A stretch of DNA of 64,000 nucleotides, from contig NZ_SPFO01000001.1 in NCBI RefSeq assembly GCF_005845035.1, positions 124,001 through 188,000 on the forward strand. Reading direction: 5' to 3'. A model generated the notes under the pieces. It did no database searches. It saw nothing but the letters and a program-made list of their open reading frames with translations, and was not told the origin of the DNA. Source of the stretch: Collinsella aerofaciens. GTDB lineage: Bacteria; Actinomycetota; Coriobacteriia; Coriobacteriales; Coriobacteriaceae. Below are positions 24,184-39,710 of this stretch, one piece after another. The position numbers were made by a program, and so were the translations under genes. Each line of letters starts with the position of its first letter. Within the stretch, counting starts at the first letter, position 1.

Positions 24184-25320
24184 ATGCGCCTGCCCATGAA
24201 CACCTCGCTTGCCACGCTCAAGCCCTCCGGCATCCGCCGAATCAACGCGCTTGCCGCGCAGCATCCGGGATGCATTGCGCTTGCGCTTGGCGAGCCCGAT
24301 TTCCCCACGCCCGATGTGATTAGCGCCGAGGTGACCGCATCGCTCGATCGCGGCGACACGCACTATCCGCCCAACAACGGTCGCCCTGCCCTGCGCGAGG
24401 CTCTGTCTGCCTATATGGGCGACGCGGGCCTTACGTTTTCGGCCGACGAAGCAATCCTCACGGACGGCGCGACCGAGGCGCTATCGGCTACGTTTATGGC
24501 TATGCTCAACCCCAGCGACGAGGTCATTATCCCCACGCCGGCTTTTGGCCTGTACGAGAGCATCGTCGTGGCCAACCACGCCAAGGCGGTCTTTTTGGAT
24601 ACGGAGCCTGCGCAATTCCAGATTGACGAGGATACGCTTCGTGCTTGCGTGACGCCGGCGACCAAGGCCATCGTCATCTGCTCGCCCAACAATCCTACGG
24701 GCTGTATCCTCAACGCGGCTTCGCTCGACGCCGTGGCGCACGTGGCGGAGGAGGCGGGCATCTACGTGGTCTGCGACGATGTATACAACCGCCTGGTTTA
24801 TGTGGATGGCTACGAGCGCTTCGCCCAGCGACATCCGGAGCTGCGTGAGCAGACGGTCGTCATCGAGAGCTTCTCCAAGCCCTGGGCCATGACCGGCTGG
24901 CGCTTGGGCTGGCTCGCAGCCGCAGCCCCCGTCATCGCCGAGATCGCAAAAGCTCACCAATACCTAGTATCGAGCGCCGTCTCCTTCGAGATGGACGCCG
25001 CAGCCCGAGCCCTCACCGTCGACCCAGCCCCCATGCTCAAAGTCTACCGAGTCCGCCGCGAGCGCGTACTCGCAGCCTTAGACGCCATGGGCCTCGACGT
25101 AGTGGAACCGGCAGGCGCCTTCTACGCCTTCCCCAGCATCAAACAATTCGGCCTAACAAGCGAAGACTTCTGCATCAAAGCCATCAAAGAGGCAAACGTA
25201 GCCCTAGTCCCGGGCGACTGTTTCGGCACCGAAGGCCACATCCGCCTAAGCTACTGCGTCTCCGACCAAGATCTGGACGAAGGCCTAAATCGCCTGTCCA
25301 CCTTCATTTCAACCTTATAG
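24184..25320 (+). CDS. PLP-dependent aminotransferase, class I/II
   Basis: A 378-residue fold-type I aminotransferase of the AspC/PatA-like group. Visible are NNGRPALREALSAYMG, the CSPNNPTG substrate-binding motif near residue 165, VCDDVYNRLVY, and the PLP lysine in ESFSKPWAMTGWRLGW. The specificity is probably aspartate, aromatic or N-acetyl-diaminopimelate; sequence alone does not decide. From about 24955 to the end the third codon positions shift to A and C (many gca, gta, cta, aaa), unlike the first two thirds and the neighbouring genes. The start has GAAAGGA at 9 nt. No classical terminator follows; palindromic element A does. Confidence 0.92.
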   Translation: MRLPMNTSLATLKPSGIRRINALAAQHPGCIALALGEPDFPTPDVISAEVTASLDRGDTHYPPNNGRPALREALSAYMGDAGLTFSADEAILTDGATEALSATFMAMLNPSDEVIIPTPAFGLYESIVVANHAKAVFLDTEPAQFQIDEDTLRACVTPATKAIVICSPNNPTGCILNAASLDAVAHVAEEAGIYVVCDDVYNRLVYVDGYERFAQRHPELREQTVVIESFSKPWAMTGWRLGWLAAAAPVIAEIAKAHQYLVSSAVSFEMDAAARALTVDPAPMLKVYRVRRERVLAALDAMGLDVVEPAGAFYAFPSIKQFGLTSEDFCIKAIKEANVALVPGDCFGTEGHIRLSYCVSDQDLDEGLNRLSTFISTL

Positions 25321-25384
25321 CCCAACGGGATGCAACACATCAGCCCACCGACTCAAGCACTATGAGTGGGGGCGTCAGCCAACG

Positions 25385-25579
25385 AAAACCCGGGCTGCCC
25401 CAAAGTCACCGCAGGCCGCGCCGCCGAAGGCCGGGCGCAAGGTTTTCGTAGATTCCGCACGAGCCGAAGGCCACTTAATGTGGCCTTCGTGCGAGCCCAG
25501 GACTTGACCGAGCGAAAACCTTGCGCCCGGCCTTCGGCGGAGCGTGCCGGATGGTGGAATTGTGTGCAGCCCGGTTTTC
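25385..25579 (+). repeat. Variable-arm palindromic element, copy A
   Basis: Arms 25421-25448 and 25513-25540 are perfectly complementary over 28 bp. The 64-nt core has ATTCCGCAC, a hairpin GAAGGCCAC-TTAAT-GTGGCCTTC and CAGGACT. A further outer pair (AAAACCCGGGCTGC with GCAGCCCGGTTTT) extends it. It lies between the aminotransferase gene and the rplJ promoter. It is the most divergent of the four copies. Confidence 0.85.
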
Positions 25580-25581
25580 CG

Positions 25582-25610
25582 TTGACCGACGCCGGGGTCC
25601 CCGCCATAAT
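25582..25610 (+). promoter_or_regulatory. rplJL promoter
   Basis: TTGACC at 25582-25587 and CATAAT at 25605-25610 are 17 nt apart. The start point would be near 25617, just ahead of the L10 leader. Confidence 0.65.
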
Positions 25611-25617
25611 ACTTTCG

Positions 25618-25761
25618 GTTCACGCACGAATCCGCTGCCAGAGACAGCCGGCGCAAACGGGTCTTACCCGCGAGCTTAATGGGACATCCCGCCAGCCGAG
25701 GTGGTCGAGTAGATATGTCTTCTCGCCCCCGTCGCTCATGCAGCGCGGGGGCTTTCTTTTT
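25618..25761 (+). ncRNA. Ribosomal protein L10 leader with attenuator
   Basis: The untranslated region has features expected of the L10 autoregulatory leader: CTGCCAGAGACAGCCGG, AAACGGGTCTTACCCGC, TTAATGGGACATCCCGCC and GAGGT. It ends in a terminator at 25725-25761 (GCCCCCG with CGGGGGC, then TTTCTTTTT). L10(L12) binding would favour termination ahead of rplJ. Confidence 0.75.
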
Positions 25762-25826
25762 GGACATGCCCCCGTCACGTCCTTGTGGCGGACCGTGCCC
25801 GGAAAGAATTCGAGGAGGTGTAATTC

Positions 25827-26348
25827 ATGCCCCAGCAGTACAAAATCGACAAGGTTGCAGAGATCGAGTCCCGTATCGCCGAGAACGCCGGTCTGTTCGT
25901 CGTCAACTACAACGGTCTGACGGTTAAGCAGGCTCAGGAGCTGCGTCATCAGCTTCGCGAGTGCGGCGCCGAGATGAAGGTCTACAAGAACAACCTGGTC
26001 AAGATCGCCCTCAAGAACCAGGAGCAGCCCGAGATCGACGAGATTCTCGCCGGCCCCGTCGCTTATGTGTTCTACGAGACCGAGCCGGTCGAGGCCGCTA
26101 AGGCCCTTAAGGACTTCTCCGCTAAGTCCAAGGGCGTCCTTGAGATCAAGGGCGGTATCTCCGACGGCAAGGCCGTTTCCGCTGATGATGTTAAGGCTAT
26201 CGCCGAGCTGCCCACCAAGGATCAGCTTCTCGGCCAGATCGCCGGTCTCATCTCCGGTTTCGCTCGCGACATCGCTGTCTGCGTCAACGGCGTTTCCTCT
26301 GGTCTCGCTCGTTCGATCCAGCAGGTCTCCGAGCAGAAGGCAGCCTAG
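25827..26348 (+). CDS. rplJ: 50S ribosomal protein L10
   Basis: L10 anchors the L7/L12 stalk and represses its own operon through the leader. The 173-residue protein starts MPQQYKIDKVAEIESRIAE and contains VVNYNGLTVKQAQELRHQLRECGAEMKVYKN, the rRNA-binding N-terminal domain; the C-terminal helix (about 135-170) binds L12 dimers. GAGGAGG stands 9 nt before the ATG. rplL follows after about 100 nt. The normal neighbours rplKA are 22 kb upstream. Confidence 0.97.
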   Translation: MPQQYKIDKVAEIESRIAENAGLFVVNYNGLTVKQAQELRHQLRECGAEMKVYKNNLVKIALKNQEQPEIDEILAGPVAYVFYETEPVEAAKALKDFSAKSKGVLEIKGGISDGKAVSADDVKAIAELPTKDQLLGQIAGLISGFARDIAVCVNGVSSGLARSIQQVSEQKAA

Positions 26349-26450
26349 TCGCTGTCTTCACCCGCGGCGACAACGCCGCACCCCTGGCGCATTCGCGCCG
26401 TGTTTTAACTGATCTCCGTGCATTCGCACGGAAACCGAAAGGACTTAGAA

Positions 26451-26828
26451 ATGGCTAAGCTTACCACCGATGAGATCATCGATGCTCTTAAGGAAATGAC
26501 CCTTCTCGAGGCTTCCGAGCTCGTTAAGGCTATCGAGGACACCTTCGGCGTTTCCGCCGCTGCTCCTGCCGCTGTTGTCGCCGCTCCCGCTGCTGGCGCT
26601 GCTGAGGCCGAGGAGAAGACCGAGTTTGACGTCGTGCTCGAGGGCTTCGGCGACAACAAGATCCAGGTCATCAAGGCCGTCCGTGAGCTCACCAACCTTG
26701 GCCTGAAGGAGGCCAAGGAGGTCGTCGAGGGCGCTCCCAAGGCTGTTCTCGAGGGTGCCAAGAAGGAGGACGCCGAGGCTGCCAAGGAGAAGCTCGAGGC
26801 TGCTGGCGCTGCTGTCACCCTCAAGTAA
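26451..26828 (+). CDS. rplL: 50S ribosomal protein L7/L12
   Basis: The stalk protein that recruits translation GTPases. It has 125 residues: N-terminal dimerisation helices ([25 protein letters not shown]), an Ala-rich hinge near 37-52 and the C-terminal factor-binding domain ([39 protein letters not shown]). The chosen ATG follows GAAAGGA at about 8 nt; an earlier ATG in frame lies in the intergenic spacer. A strong terminator ends the rplJL unit. Confidence 0.98.
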   Translation: MAKLTTDEIIDALKEMTLLEASELVKAIEDTFGVSAAAPAAVVAAPAAGAAEAEEKTEFDVVLEGFGDNKIQVIKAVRELTNLGLKEAKEVVEGAPKAVLEGAKKEDAEAAKEKLEAAGAAVTLK

Positions 26829-26855
26829 TCAGGCTTTCTCGCCAGATTTCTTTGC

Positions 26856-26891
26856 AGACGGGGTTCGCATTGCGAGCCCCGTCTTTTTTGT
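26856..26891 (+). terminator. Terminator after rplL
   Basis: AGACGGGGTTCGCA pairs with TGCGAGCCCCGTCT, followed by a T6 run. The rest of the gap to galU (26892-27142) has no ORF or repeat that I can support; TTGACC at 27003 is a possible -35 box. Confidence 0.92.
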
Positions 26892-27142
26892 TTTTCGGTC
26901 CCTCGACATCGGTTGCTCAAACTGCCATGTTCTGTGATTTGCGTCGTATCGGCTGCCTTGCCGTTGGGCAATAAAATTGCACCATTCGAGCAATAATTTG
27001 CGTTGACCTGCTGAAGAATTGTCTCTGCCTTGTAGCGACATATAGTTCCAGCGGTAAGATGCTTGGGTATCGCAATTTGGTCTGCGGCTGTGTGCCGCAC
27101 GCATGGGGCGCTTTTGCGCCTGCGAAAGGATCTTTGAATAAC

Positions 27143-28051
27143 ATGAAGGCAATCATCCCCGCCGCCGGTCTTGGCACGCGTTTTCTGCCTGGCACTAAGT
27201 GCACGCCCAAAGAGATGCTGCCGGTGCTCGACAAGCCCGTCATTCAGTACGTCGTCGAGGAAGCGCTCGATCCCGAGGAGGTCGACGATGCCATCATCGT
27301 TACTTCTCCCGGTAAGCCCGAGCTACTGAACTACTTCCAGCCCGATCGATCGCTCGAGAACCTGCTGCGCGAGCGCGGCAAGAACGCCTATGCCGACGCC
27401 GTCGCCCACGCTGGCGGTATGCCGGTCGACTTCCGTTATCAGTACGAGCCCAAGGGCCTCGGCCATGCTATCCGCTCTGCTTCCGACGCCGTGGCAGGGG
27501 AGAACTTCCTGGTTCTTCTGGGCGACTACGTTGTGCCTAACCGCGATATCTGCGACAAGATGCTCGCCGTTTCCAAGGAGCACGGTGGCGCTTCGGTTAT
27601 CGCCGTCGCTGCTTGCTCGCCCGAGGAAGTCAGCCGCTACGGCGTTATCGCCGGTGAGCGCGTCGGTTCGCTCGAGGGCGCCGAGGGCGTTGCCGATGCC
27701 GAGCCGGGCGCTGTCTGGCGTATCGGCGGTCTGGTCGAGAAGCCCGCTCCCGAGGCGGCTCCGTCCAACCTGTACATTGTCGGTCGCTACCTGCTGAGCC
27801 CGCTGGTCATGGACCTGCTGGCAGATCAGCAGGCCGGCAAGGGCGGCGAGATTCAGCTCACCGACGCCATGGCCCGTTCGCTCGACCGCGAGGCCATGTA
27901 TGCAGTCGTCATCGACCCGCTGTCGGGCTACGACACCGGCACTCCCTCTGGCTGGATGGCCACCAACGCCCTCATGGCTGCAAGCGACCCCCGCTTTGCC
28001 GATGCCTTCTGGGACGCCATCGACGAGCGCGGCGGATTGATGCGCAAGTAG
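27143..28051 (+). CDS. galU: UTP--glucose-1-phosphate uridylyltransferase
   Basis: Makes UDP-glucose for galactose use, wall polysaccharides and glycolipids. The 302-residue protein has the nucleotidyltransferase signature AAGLGTRFLPGTKCTPKEMLPV at 7-28, LLGDYVVP with the metal-binding Asp, the EPKGLGHAI substrate loop and KGGEIQLTDAM near the C-terminus. The start MKAIIPAAG follows GAAAGGA; an ORF extension of 28 residues upstream has no ribosome binding site and does not match the family. It stands between rplL and rpoB, where rpoB normally follows rplL directly. Confidence 0.95.
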   Translation: MKAIIPAAGLGTRFLPGTKCTPKEMLPVLDKPVIQYVVEEALDPEEVDDAIIVTSPGKPELLNYFQPDRSLENLLRERGKNAYADAVAHAGGMPVDFRYQYEPKGLGHAIRSASDAVAGENFLVLLGDYVVPNRDICDKMLAVSKEHGGASVIAVAACSPEEVSRYGVIAGERVGSLEGAEGVADAEPGAVWRIGGLVEKPAPEAAPSNLYIVGRYLLSPLVMDLLADQQAGKGGEIQLTDAMARSLDREAMYAVVIDPLSGYDTGTPSGWMATNALMAASDPRFADAFWDAIDERGGLMRK

Positions 28052-28071
28052 GCCTTTGGGCATCGACATTT

Positions 28072-28105
28072 ACGGGCGCGGACTTCGGTTCGCGCCCGTT
28101 TTTTA
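28072..28105 (+). terminator. Terminator after galU
   Basis: ACGGGCGCG pairs with CGCGCCCGT around a short loop, with a T6 run. Confidence 0.92.
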
Positions 28106-28237
28106 TAAGAGCTGCGATTGCCGGCTCTCTGTTCACAGAAAATATATGAACAGATGTTCGATACACATACATCTACCTGCGTGTTTTCTGTCGAAAAACT
28201 TTGCTACTCCAAAAACTCAATCGCGTCAAGGCTTTTC

Positions 28238-28265
28238 TTGCCCAACGGTCGGTACCTGATAAACT
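28238..28265 (+). promoter_or_regulatory. Candidate rpoBC promoter
   Basis: TTGCCC at 28238-28243 and TAAACT at 28260-28265 are 16 nt apart, about 75 nt ahead of rpoB. Region 28106-28237 is AT-richer with no ORF. Confidence 0.5.
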
Positions 28266-28338
28266 ATTAGGTTGCGATAACTGGCGAAGCTATGCCTCGC
28301 CAACCCACCGAGCATTTCCGTGAAGGAGGAAAAACCTG

Positions 28339-31830
<3,492 letters not shown>

Positions 31831-31836
31831 TTGACT

Positions 31837-36312
<4,476 letters not shown>

Positions 36313-36339
36313 TTTCCTAGTACGTTAACCGCCCTTCCA

Positions 36340-36376
36340 AAGACCCGTTTCCCAACAGGGAAGCGGGTCTTTTTTG
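36340..36376 (+). terminator. Terminator after rpoC
   Basis: AAGACCCGTTTCCC pairs with GGGAAGCGGGTCTT around AACA, then a T-run. Element B follows 30 nt later. Confidence 0.93.
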
Positions 36377-36405
36377 TTGAGGAACGTTGCCCTGACGAGC
36401 GCGTC

Positions 36406-36544
36406 GGATTCCCGGCCCGGGCTGCCGTCGGCTTAAGTTTGTCGCGAGTTCCGCACGCAAAGGAAAGCACTTAATGTGCTTTCCGTCTTGCGCAGGACTG
36501 TAGAGCAGCAAACTTAAGCCGACGGCAGCCCGGGCCGGGAATCC
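36406..36544 (+). repeat. Variable-arm palindromic element, copy B
   Basis: Arms 36406-36441 and 36509-36544 are complementary over 36 bp with no mismatch. The 67-nt core (36442-36508) has TCGCGAGTTCCGCAC, the hairpin GGAAAGCAC-TTAAT-GTGCTTTCC and GCAGGACTGTAGAGCAG. It follows a complete terminator after rpoC, so it is not needed to end rpoC transcription. The flanking GGAACGTTGCCC is shared with copy C. Confidence 0.95.
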
Positions 36545-36574
36545 GCTCCCGCGCACAGGAGGGGATTCCTTTCG

Positions 36575-36605
36575 CCAAAAGGGACAGGTTTATTTTGGTA
36601 GGTTA
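36575..36605. repeat. GGGACAG-family repeat, inverted orientation
   Basis: GCCAAAAGGGACAGGTTTAT continuing to TTTTGGTAGG is the reverse complement of the type seen at 9743 and 38359. It follows element B. Confidence 0.7.
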
Positions 36606-36619
36606 TTCCTGCTTGAATT

Positions 36620-36646
36620 TGAAACATTTCGTTCGGTCAAAGCGTA
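36620..36646 (+). promoter_or_regulatory. ECF-type promoter of the sigma/anti-sigma operon
   Basis: TGAAAC at 36620-36625 and CGTA at 36643-36646 are 17 nt apart, which matches the TGAAAC-N16/17-CGTA pattern of SigW/SigV-like ECF factors. It lies about 50 nt before the sigma gene and suggests autoregulation. Confidence 0.7.
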
Positions 36647-36696
36647 TCTATGGTGAGGGCCTCAGCAAGAATCATTAACGTCACCGGGAGGTGATT

Positions 36697-37215
36697 ATGG
36701 AAGAACAGGCATTTAGACAGGCGGTCGAAGATCACCGGGATGTCGTGTTTCGAATCGCATTGACGTACCTGCGCGATCGTGCCGATGCCGACGATATTGC
36801 CCAAGATGTCTTTCTGAAGTTACTCAAAAACGATGCGCAATTTGAAAGCTGGGAACATCTTCGTCGATGGCTTATCCGGGTCACGATCAATGAATGCAAA
36901 TCTCTCTTTCGAAAGCCATGGAGGCGTGTGGAGGATATTGAGAACCTGGCCGATTCGCTTTCGGCGGCGCAGGATGAGACCAAGGCGGTCCTGTCAGACG
37001 TTATGCGACTTCCGGAGCGATTCCGTGTCCCCATCGTGCTCTATTACTATCTGGGCTTTTCGACCTCAGAGATTGCCGAGTTGTTGCATGTACCAGCCGC
37101 GACCGTTCGAACGCGTTTAGCTCGCGGCAGATCGAAACTCAAGTTCATCCTAGAGGAGGGCGACCGTGAAATCCAATCAAATCAAGCAGGCCTTCGAGTC
37201 CGTCCAAGCCGATAG
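36697..37215 (+). CDS. RNA polymerase sigma factor, ECF family
   Basis: A 172-residue sigma-70 family factor. Region 2 covers about residues 8-70 (HRDVVFRIALTYLRDRADADDIAQDVFLKLL, where DDIAQDVF is the core-binding helix). Region 4 covers about 105-155 (LPERFRVPIVLYYYLGFSTSEIAELLHVPAATVRTRLARGRSKL), with a clear helix-turn-helix. There is no region 1.1 or 3. The ATG follows GGGAGGTG at 5 nt. The next gene starts 50 nt before this one stops, so the two are translationally linked, as expected for a sigma/anti-sigma pair. The signal is unknown. Confidence 0.93.
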   Translation: MEEQAFRQAVEDHRDVVFRIALTYLRDRADADDIAQDVFLKLLKNDAQFESWEHLRRWLIRVTINECKSLFRKPWRRVEDIENLADSLSAAQDETKAVLSDVMRLPERFRVPIVLYYYLGFSTSEIAELLHVPAATVRTRLARGRSKLKFILEEGDREIQSNQAGLRVRPSR

Positions 37216-38242
37216 CGATCTTGCTGACCGTGTTCTTTATGCCGCTGCTGGTGAGCCGCTTCGCCGAAAGGGTCACGCGAAGCCTCTGTATGTTGCCGTG
37301 ATCGGATGCCTTGCCGGAGTGCTGGCGACCGGAGGGGTCGCCTACGCCGTTGTCAATTCCGGCTATTTTGCCTCAGCCTGGGGAAACCACGGCAATGGGG
37401 ATTCCATTACCTGGACCAACGGTGGCTCATCGGGGACTAAATACACCTACACCAGAGAGTTTGGTGATGGCATCGCGCCCCAAAGCCTGGAGGGTGCAGT
37501 CCAGAAGGTTAATCTGTCCGTCGAGGGTAACGGTTATACGCTCGATATCCATGAGATGGCTATCGATCAAAACGGCTGCGGCGCCGTGACGTTTACGTTG
37601 TCCAATCCAAATGGAGTTAACTGCTACAAGCCGGCAGCAGAGATCGGCGAACTTGTTCTTTATGGTGAAGAAGAACAGGGCATCGGCACGCCCGATATGA
37701 AGTTCGGCGAGGAATGGGCTGACACACGCTGCACCATTGATAAGGACACATCAAGCGATACTGTCATTAATGGCACGATGTACTTTGCTTCTATGGATCG
37801 CGAGCGAGGTTTTCAACATGCGGTCACCTGGAATATCTCGTGGACCGAGGGCGAAGGCGAGGATGCGAAGCCGTTCGAGGCATCGACGCCCGAGTTTAGC
37901 GTTGGAGCGTACGTCGATACAAAGGAACTCCGCTCCGATGACTCGACTCTTGAGATTAGCCCGTTTTCCATCCAGACGCACATCGATGATCTGGGCTATG
38001 AAGCAGTTGATAATAAGCTGACCGTCAGCTACAAGGATGGATCGGAGCAGACTATCGAAGATGACGACGCAGGGGTGTTCAACTTATATTTTTCTTATGC
38101 GCGCAATAGCGGAGAGAACATCTGGGTGCCAACGAAGTTGATTGATGTCGACCAAGTGGTCTCAGTAACGCTTGAGGGCACGAGGTGCACGTCAACAGGA
38201 GAGACCGAAACAGAAGTACCCTTTACCATCGTCTATTTGTAA
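37166..38242 (+). CDS. Membrane-anchored putative anti-sigma factor
   Basis: A 358-residue protein with a GTG start and GAGG upstream. Residues 1-38 are cytoplasmic (NQIKQAFESVQADSDLADRVLYAAAG), 40-64 form one membrane helix (PLYVAVIGCLAGVLATGGVAYAVVN) and the remaining 290 residues are outside the cell. The layout matches RsiV-like or DUF4179-type regulators paired with ECF factors. The extracellular part is rich in beta-strand-like sequence without clear motif or cysteine pairs, so signal sensing is only inferred. It overlaps the sigma gene by 50 nt and ends with a terminator. Confidence 0.78.
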   Translation: MKSNQIKQAFESVQADSDLADRVLYAAAGEPLRRKGHAKPLYVAVIGCLAGVLATGGVAYAVVNSGYFASAWGNHGNGDSITWTNGGSSGTKYTYTREFGDGIAPQSLEGAVQKVNLSVEGNGYTLDIHEMAIDQNGCGAVTFTLSNPNGVNCYKPAAEIGELVLYGEEEQGIGTPDMKFGEEWADTRCTIDKDTSSDTVINGTMYFASMDRERGFQHAVTWNISWTEGEGEDAKPFEASTPEFSVGAYVDTKELRSDDSTLEISPFSIQTHIDDLGYEAVDNKLTVSYKDGSEQTIEDDDAGVFNLYFSYARNSGENIWVPTKLIDVDQVVSVTLEGTRCTSTGETETEVPFTIVYL

Positions 38243-38247
38243 GATTT

Positions 38248-38282
38248 GGGGCCGCTTCCTACTAGGGGAAGCGGCCTCTTTT
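38248..38282 (+). terminator. Terminator after the anti-sigma gene
   Basis: GGGGCCGCTTCC pairs with GGGAAGCGGCCTC, followed by TTTT. Confidence 0.88.
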
Positions 38283-38358
38283 GCGTTAAATGGAAACGCC
38301 GCCGATTTCCATGCGACAGATGAGAGCAGATTACCGCTGGAGCGCGACGTTTCCCCAG

Positions 38359-38398
38359 ATAAAACCGACCAAAATAAACCTGTCCCTTTTTGGCAGGG
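38359..38398. repeat. GGGACAG-family repeat, near-copy of 9743
   Basis: GATAAAACCGACC through CTGTCCCTTTTTGGCAGG repeats the segment at 9743 almost base for base, but here it directly precedes element C. Confidence 0.75.
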
Positions 38399-38421
38399 AA
38401 CGTTGCCCCGACGAGCACGTC

Positions 38422-38560
38422 GGATTCCCGGTCCGGGCGGCCCGCTGTTTAAGTTTGTCGCGAGTTCCGCACGCAAAGGAAAGCACTTAATGTGCTTTCC
38501 GTCTTGCGCAGGACTGTAGAGCAGCAAACTTAAACAGCGGGCCGCCCGGACCGGGAATCC
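38422..38560 (+). repeat. Variable-arm palindromic element, copy C
   Basis: Arms 38422-38457 and 38525-38560 are complementary over 36 bp with no mismatch. The 67-nt core at 38458-38524 is identical to that of copy B. The arms differ from copy B at six positions on the left arm, and each change is matched on the right arm. It lies after a complete terminator and before the rpsL promoter. Confidence 0.95.
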
Positions 38561-38644
38561 GCCCCCGCGCACCGAAGGGGATTCCTTTTGTGTAGGCTTT
38601 GCGGAAATATGCTCATTTTGGGATACGCCCGGCGGCGTGGTCTG

Positions 38645-38673
38645 TTGACGGCACAGCTAACGCCACGTATCCT
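38645..38673 (+). promoter_or_regulatory. Promoter of the rpsL-rpsG-fusA-rpsJ operon
   Basis: TTGACG at 38645-38650 and TATCCT at 38668-38673 are 17 nt apart. Transcription would start near 38680, leaving an 87-nt leader. Confidence 0.7.
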
Positions 38674-38766
38674 ATCGAACTGCGTGTTTCGTAGGGGGAT
38701 GCTGACCCCTCGATTCAAGCCGTTGCACTTTACAGAAAGCTGGAATCATTCGAGAAGGAGTACGCT

Positions 38767-39144
38767 TTGCCTACTATTAACCAGCTGGTTCGCCAGGGCC
38801 GTCGTTCCGTGCCCAAGAAGTCCAAGAACGCTGCTCTGCAGCACAACTCCCAGAAGCGCGGCGTGTGCACCCGCGTCTTCACCACGAGCCCCAAGAAGCC
38901 GAACTCGGCTCTTCGTAAGGTTGCCCGTGTTCGCCTTGTCAACGGCATCGAAGTTACTGCTTACATCCCGGGTGAGGGCCACAACCTGCAGGAGCACTCC
39001 ATCGTGCTCGTCCGCGGCGGTCGTGTCCGTGACCTCCCTGGTGTCCGTTATCACGTCATCCGTGGCGCCTACGACGCTGCTCCGGTCCAGAACCGTATGC
39101 AGGCCCGTTCCAAGTACGGTGCTAAGCGCCCCAAGGCTAAATAA
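38767..39144 (+). CDS. rpsL: 30S ribosomal protein S12
   Basis: S12 sits at the decoding centre. The 125-residue protein starts with TTG ([20 protein letters not shown]); GAGAAGGAG precedes it. Lys43 in [11 protein letters not shown] is the common residue, but position 88, normally Lys in GGRVKDLPG, is Arg here (GGRVRDLPG). Asp89, the methylthiolation site, is kept. It is the first gene of the str operon, followed by rpsG after 73 nt. Confidence 0.98.
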   Translation: MPTINQLVRQGRRSVPKKSKNAALQHNSQKRGVCTRVFTTSPKKPNSALRKVARVRLVNGIEVTAYIPGEGHNLQEHSIVLVRGGRVRDLPGVRYHVIRGAYDAAPVQNRMQARSKYGAKRPKAK

Positions 39145-39217
39145 GCCAGATAACGTTTTGATACTTTCGCCGTGTGCCGCCTAAGCGCCGCACGGTAGAC
39201 ACTTAAGGAGATTTCAC

Positions 39218-39691
39218 ATGCCGCGTCGTGCAGCAGCTAATCGTCGTGAGGTTCAGCCTGACGCCGTTTACAACAACCGCCTGGTGACTCAGCTCATCAA
39301 CAAGGTCCTTCTTGACGGCAAGAAGGCCACCGCTGAGCGCATCGTTTACACCGCTTTCGAGATCGTTGCCGAGAAGTCCGAGGGTGGCGACGCTCTCGCT
39401 ACCTTCAAGAAGGCTATGGACAACGTCAAGCCCACGCTCGAGGTTAAGCCCAAGCGTGTCGGTGGCGCTACCTATCAGGTCCCGATGGAGGTCAACTCCC
39501 GTCGTTCCACCGCTCTGGGCATTCGCTGGATCGTCAACTTCTCCCGCGCTCGCAAGGAGAAGACCATGGCCGAGCGTCTCGCCAACGAGATCCTCGACGC
39601 TTCCAACGGCCTGGGCGCTTCCGTCAAGAAGCGTGAGGACGTCTTCAAGATGGCCGAGGCCAACCGCGCGTTTTCTCACTATCGTTGGTAA
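39218..39691 (+). CDS. rpsG: 30S ribosomal protein S7
   Basis: S7 nucleates assembly of the 30S head. The 157-residue protein begins [35 protein letters not shown] and contains [21 protein letters not shown], both typical. Length is normal. AAGGAG lies 7 nt before the ATG. fusA starts 19 nt further. Confidence 0.98.
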   Translation: MPRRAAANRREVQPDAVYNNRLVTQLINKVLLDGKKATAERIVYTAFEIVAEKSEGGDALATFKKAMDNVKPTLEVKPKRVGGATYQVPMEVNSRRSTALGIRWIVNFSRARKEKTMAERLANEILDASNGLGASVKKREDVFKMAEANRAFSHYRW

Positions 39692-39710
39692 GTTAAGGTA
39701 AGGAACTAAC

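Noticed and set aside
25421..25540. Integron attC site reading of element A
   Set aside because: attC sites have conserved ends (R and L boxes) and variable centres; these elements have conserved centres and variable arms, and no integrase is present.
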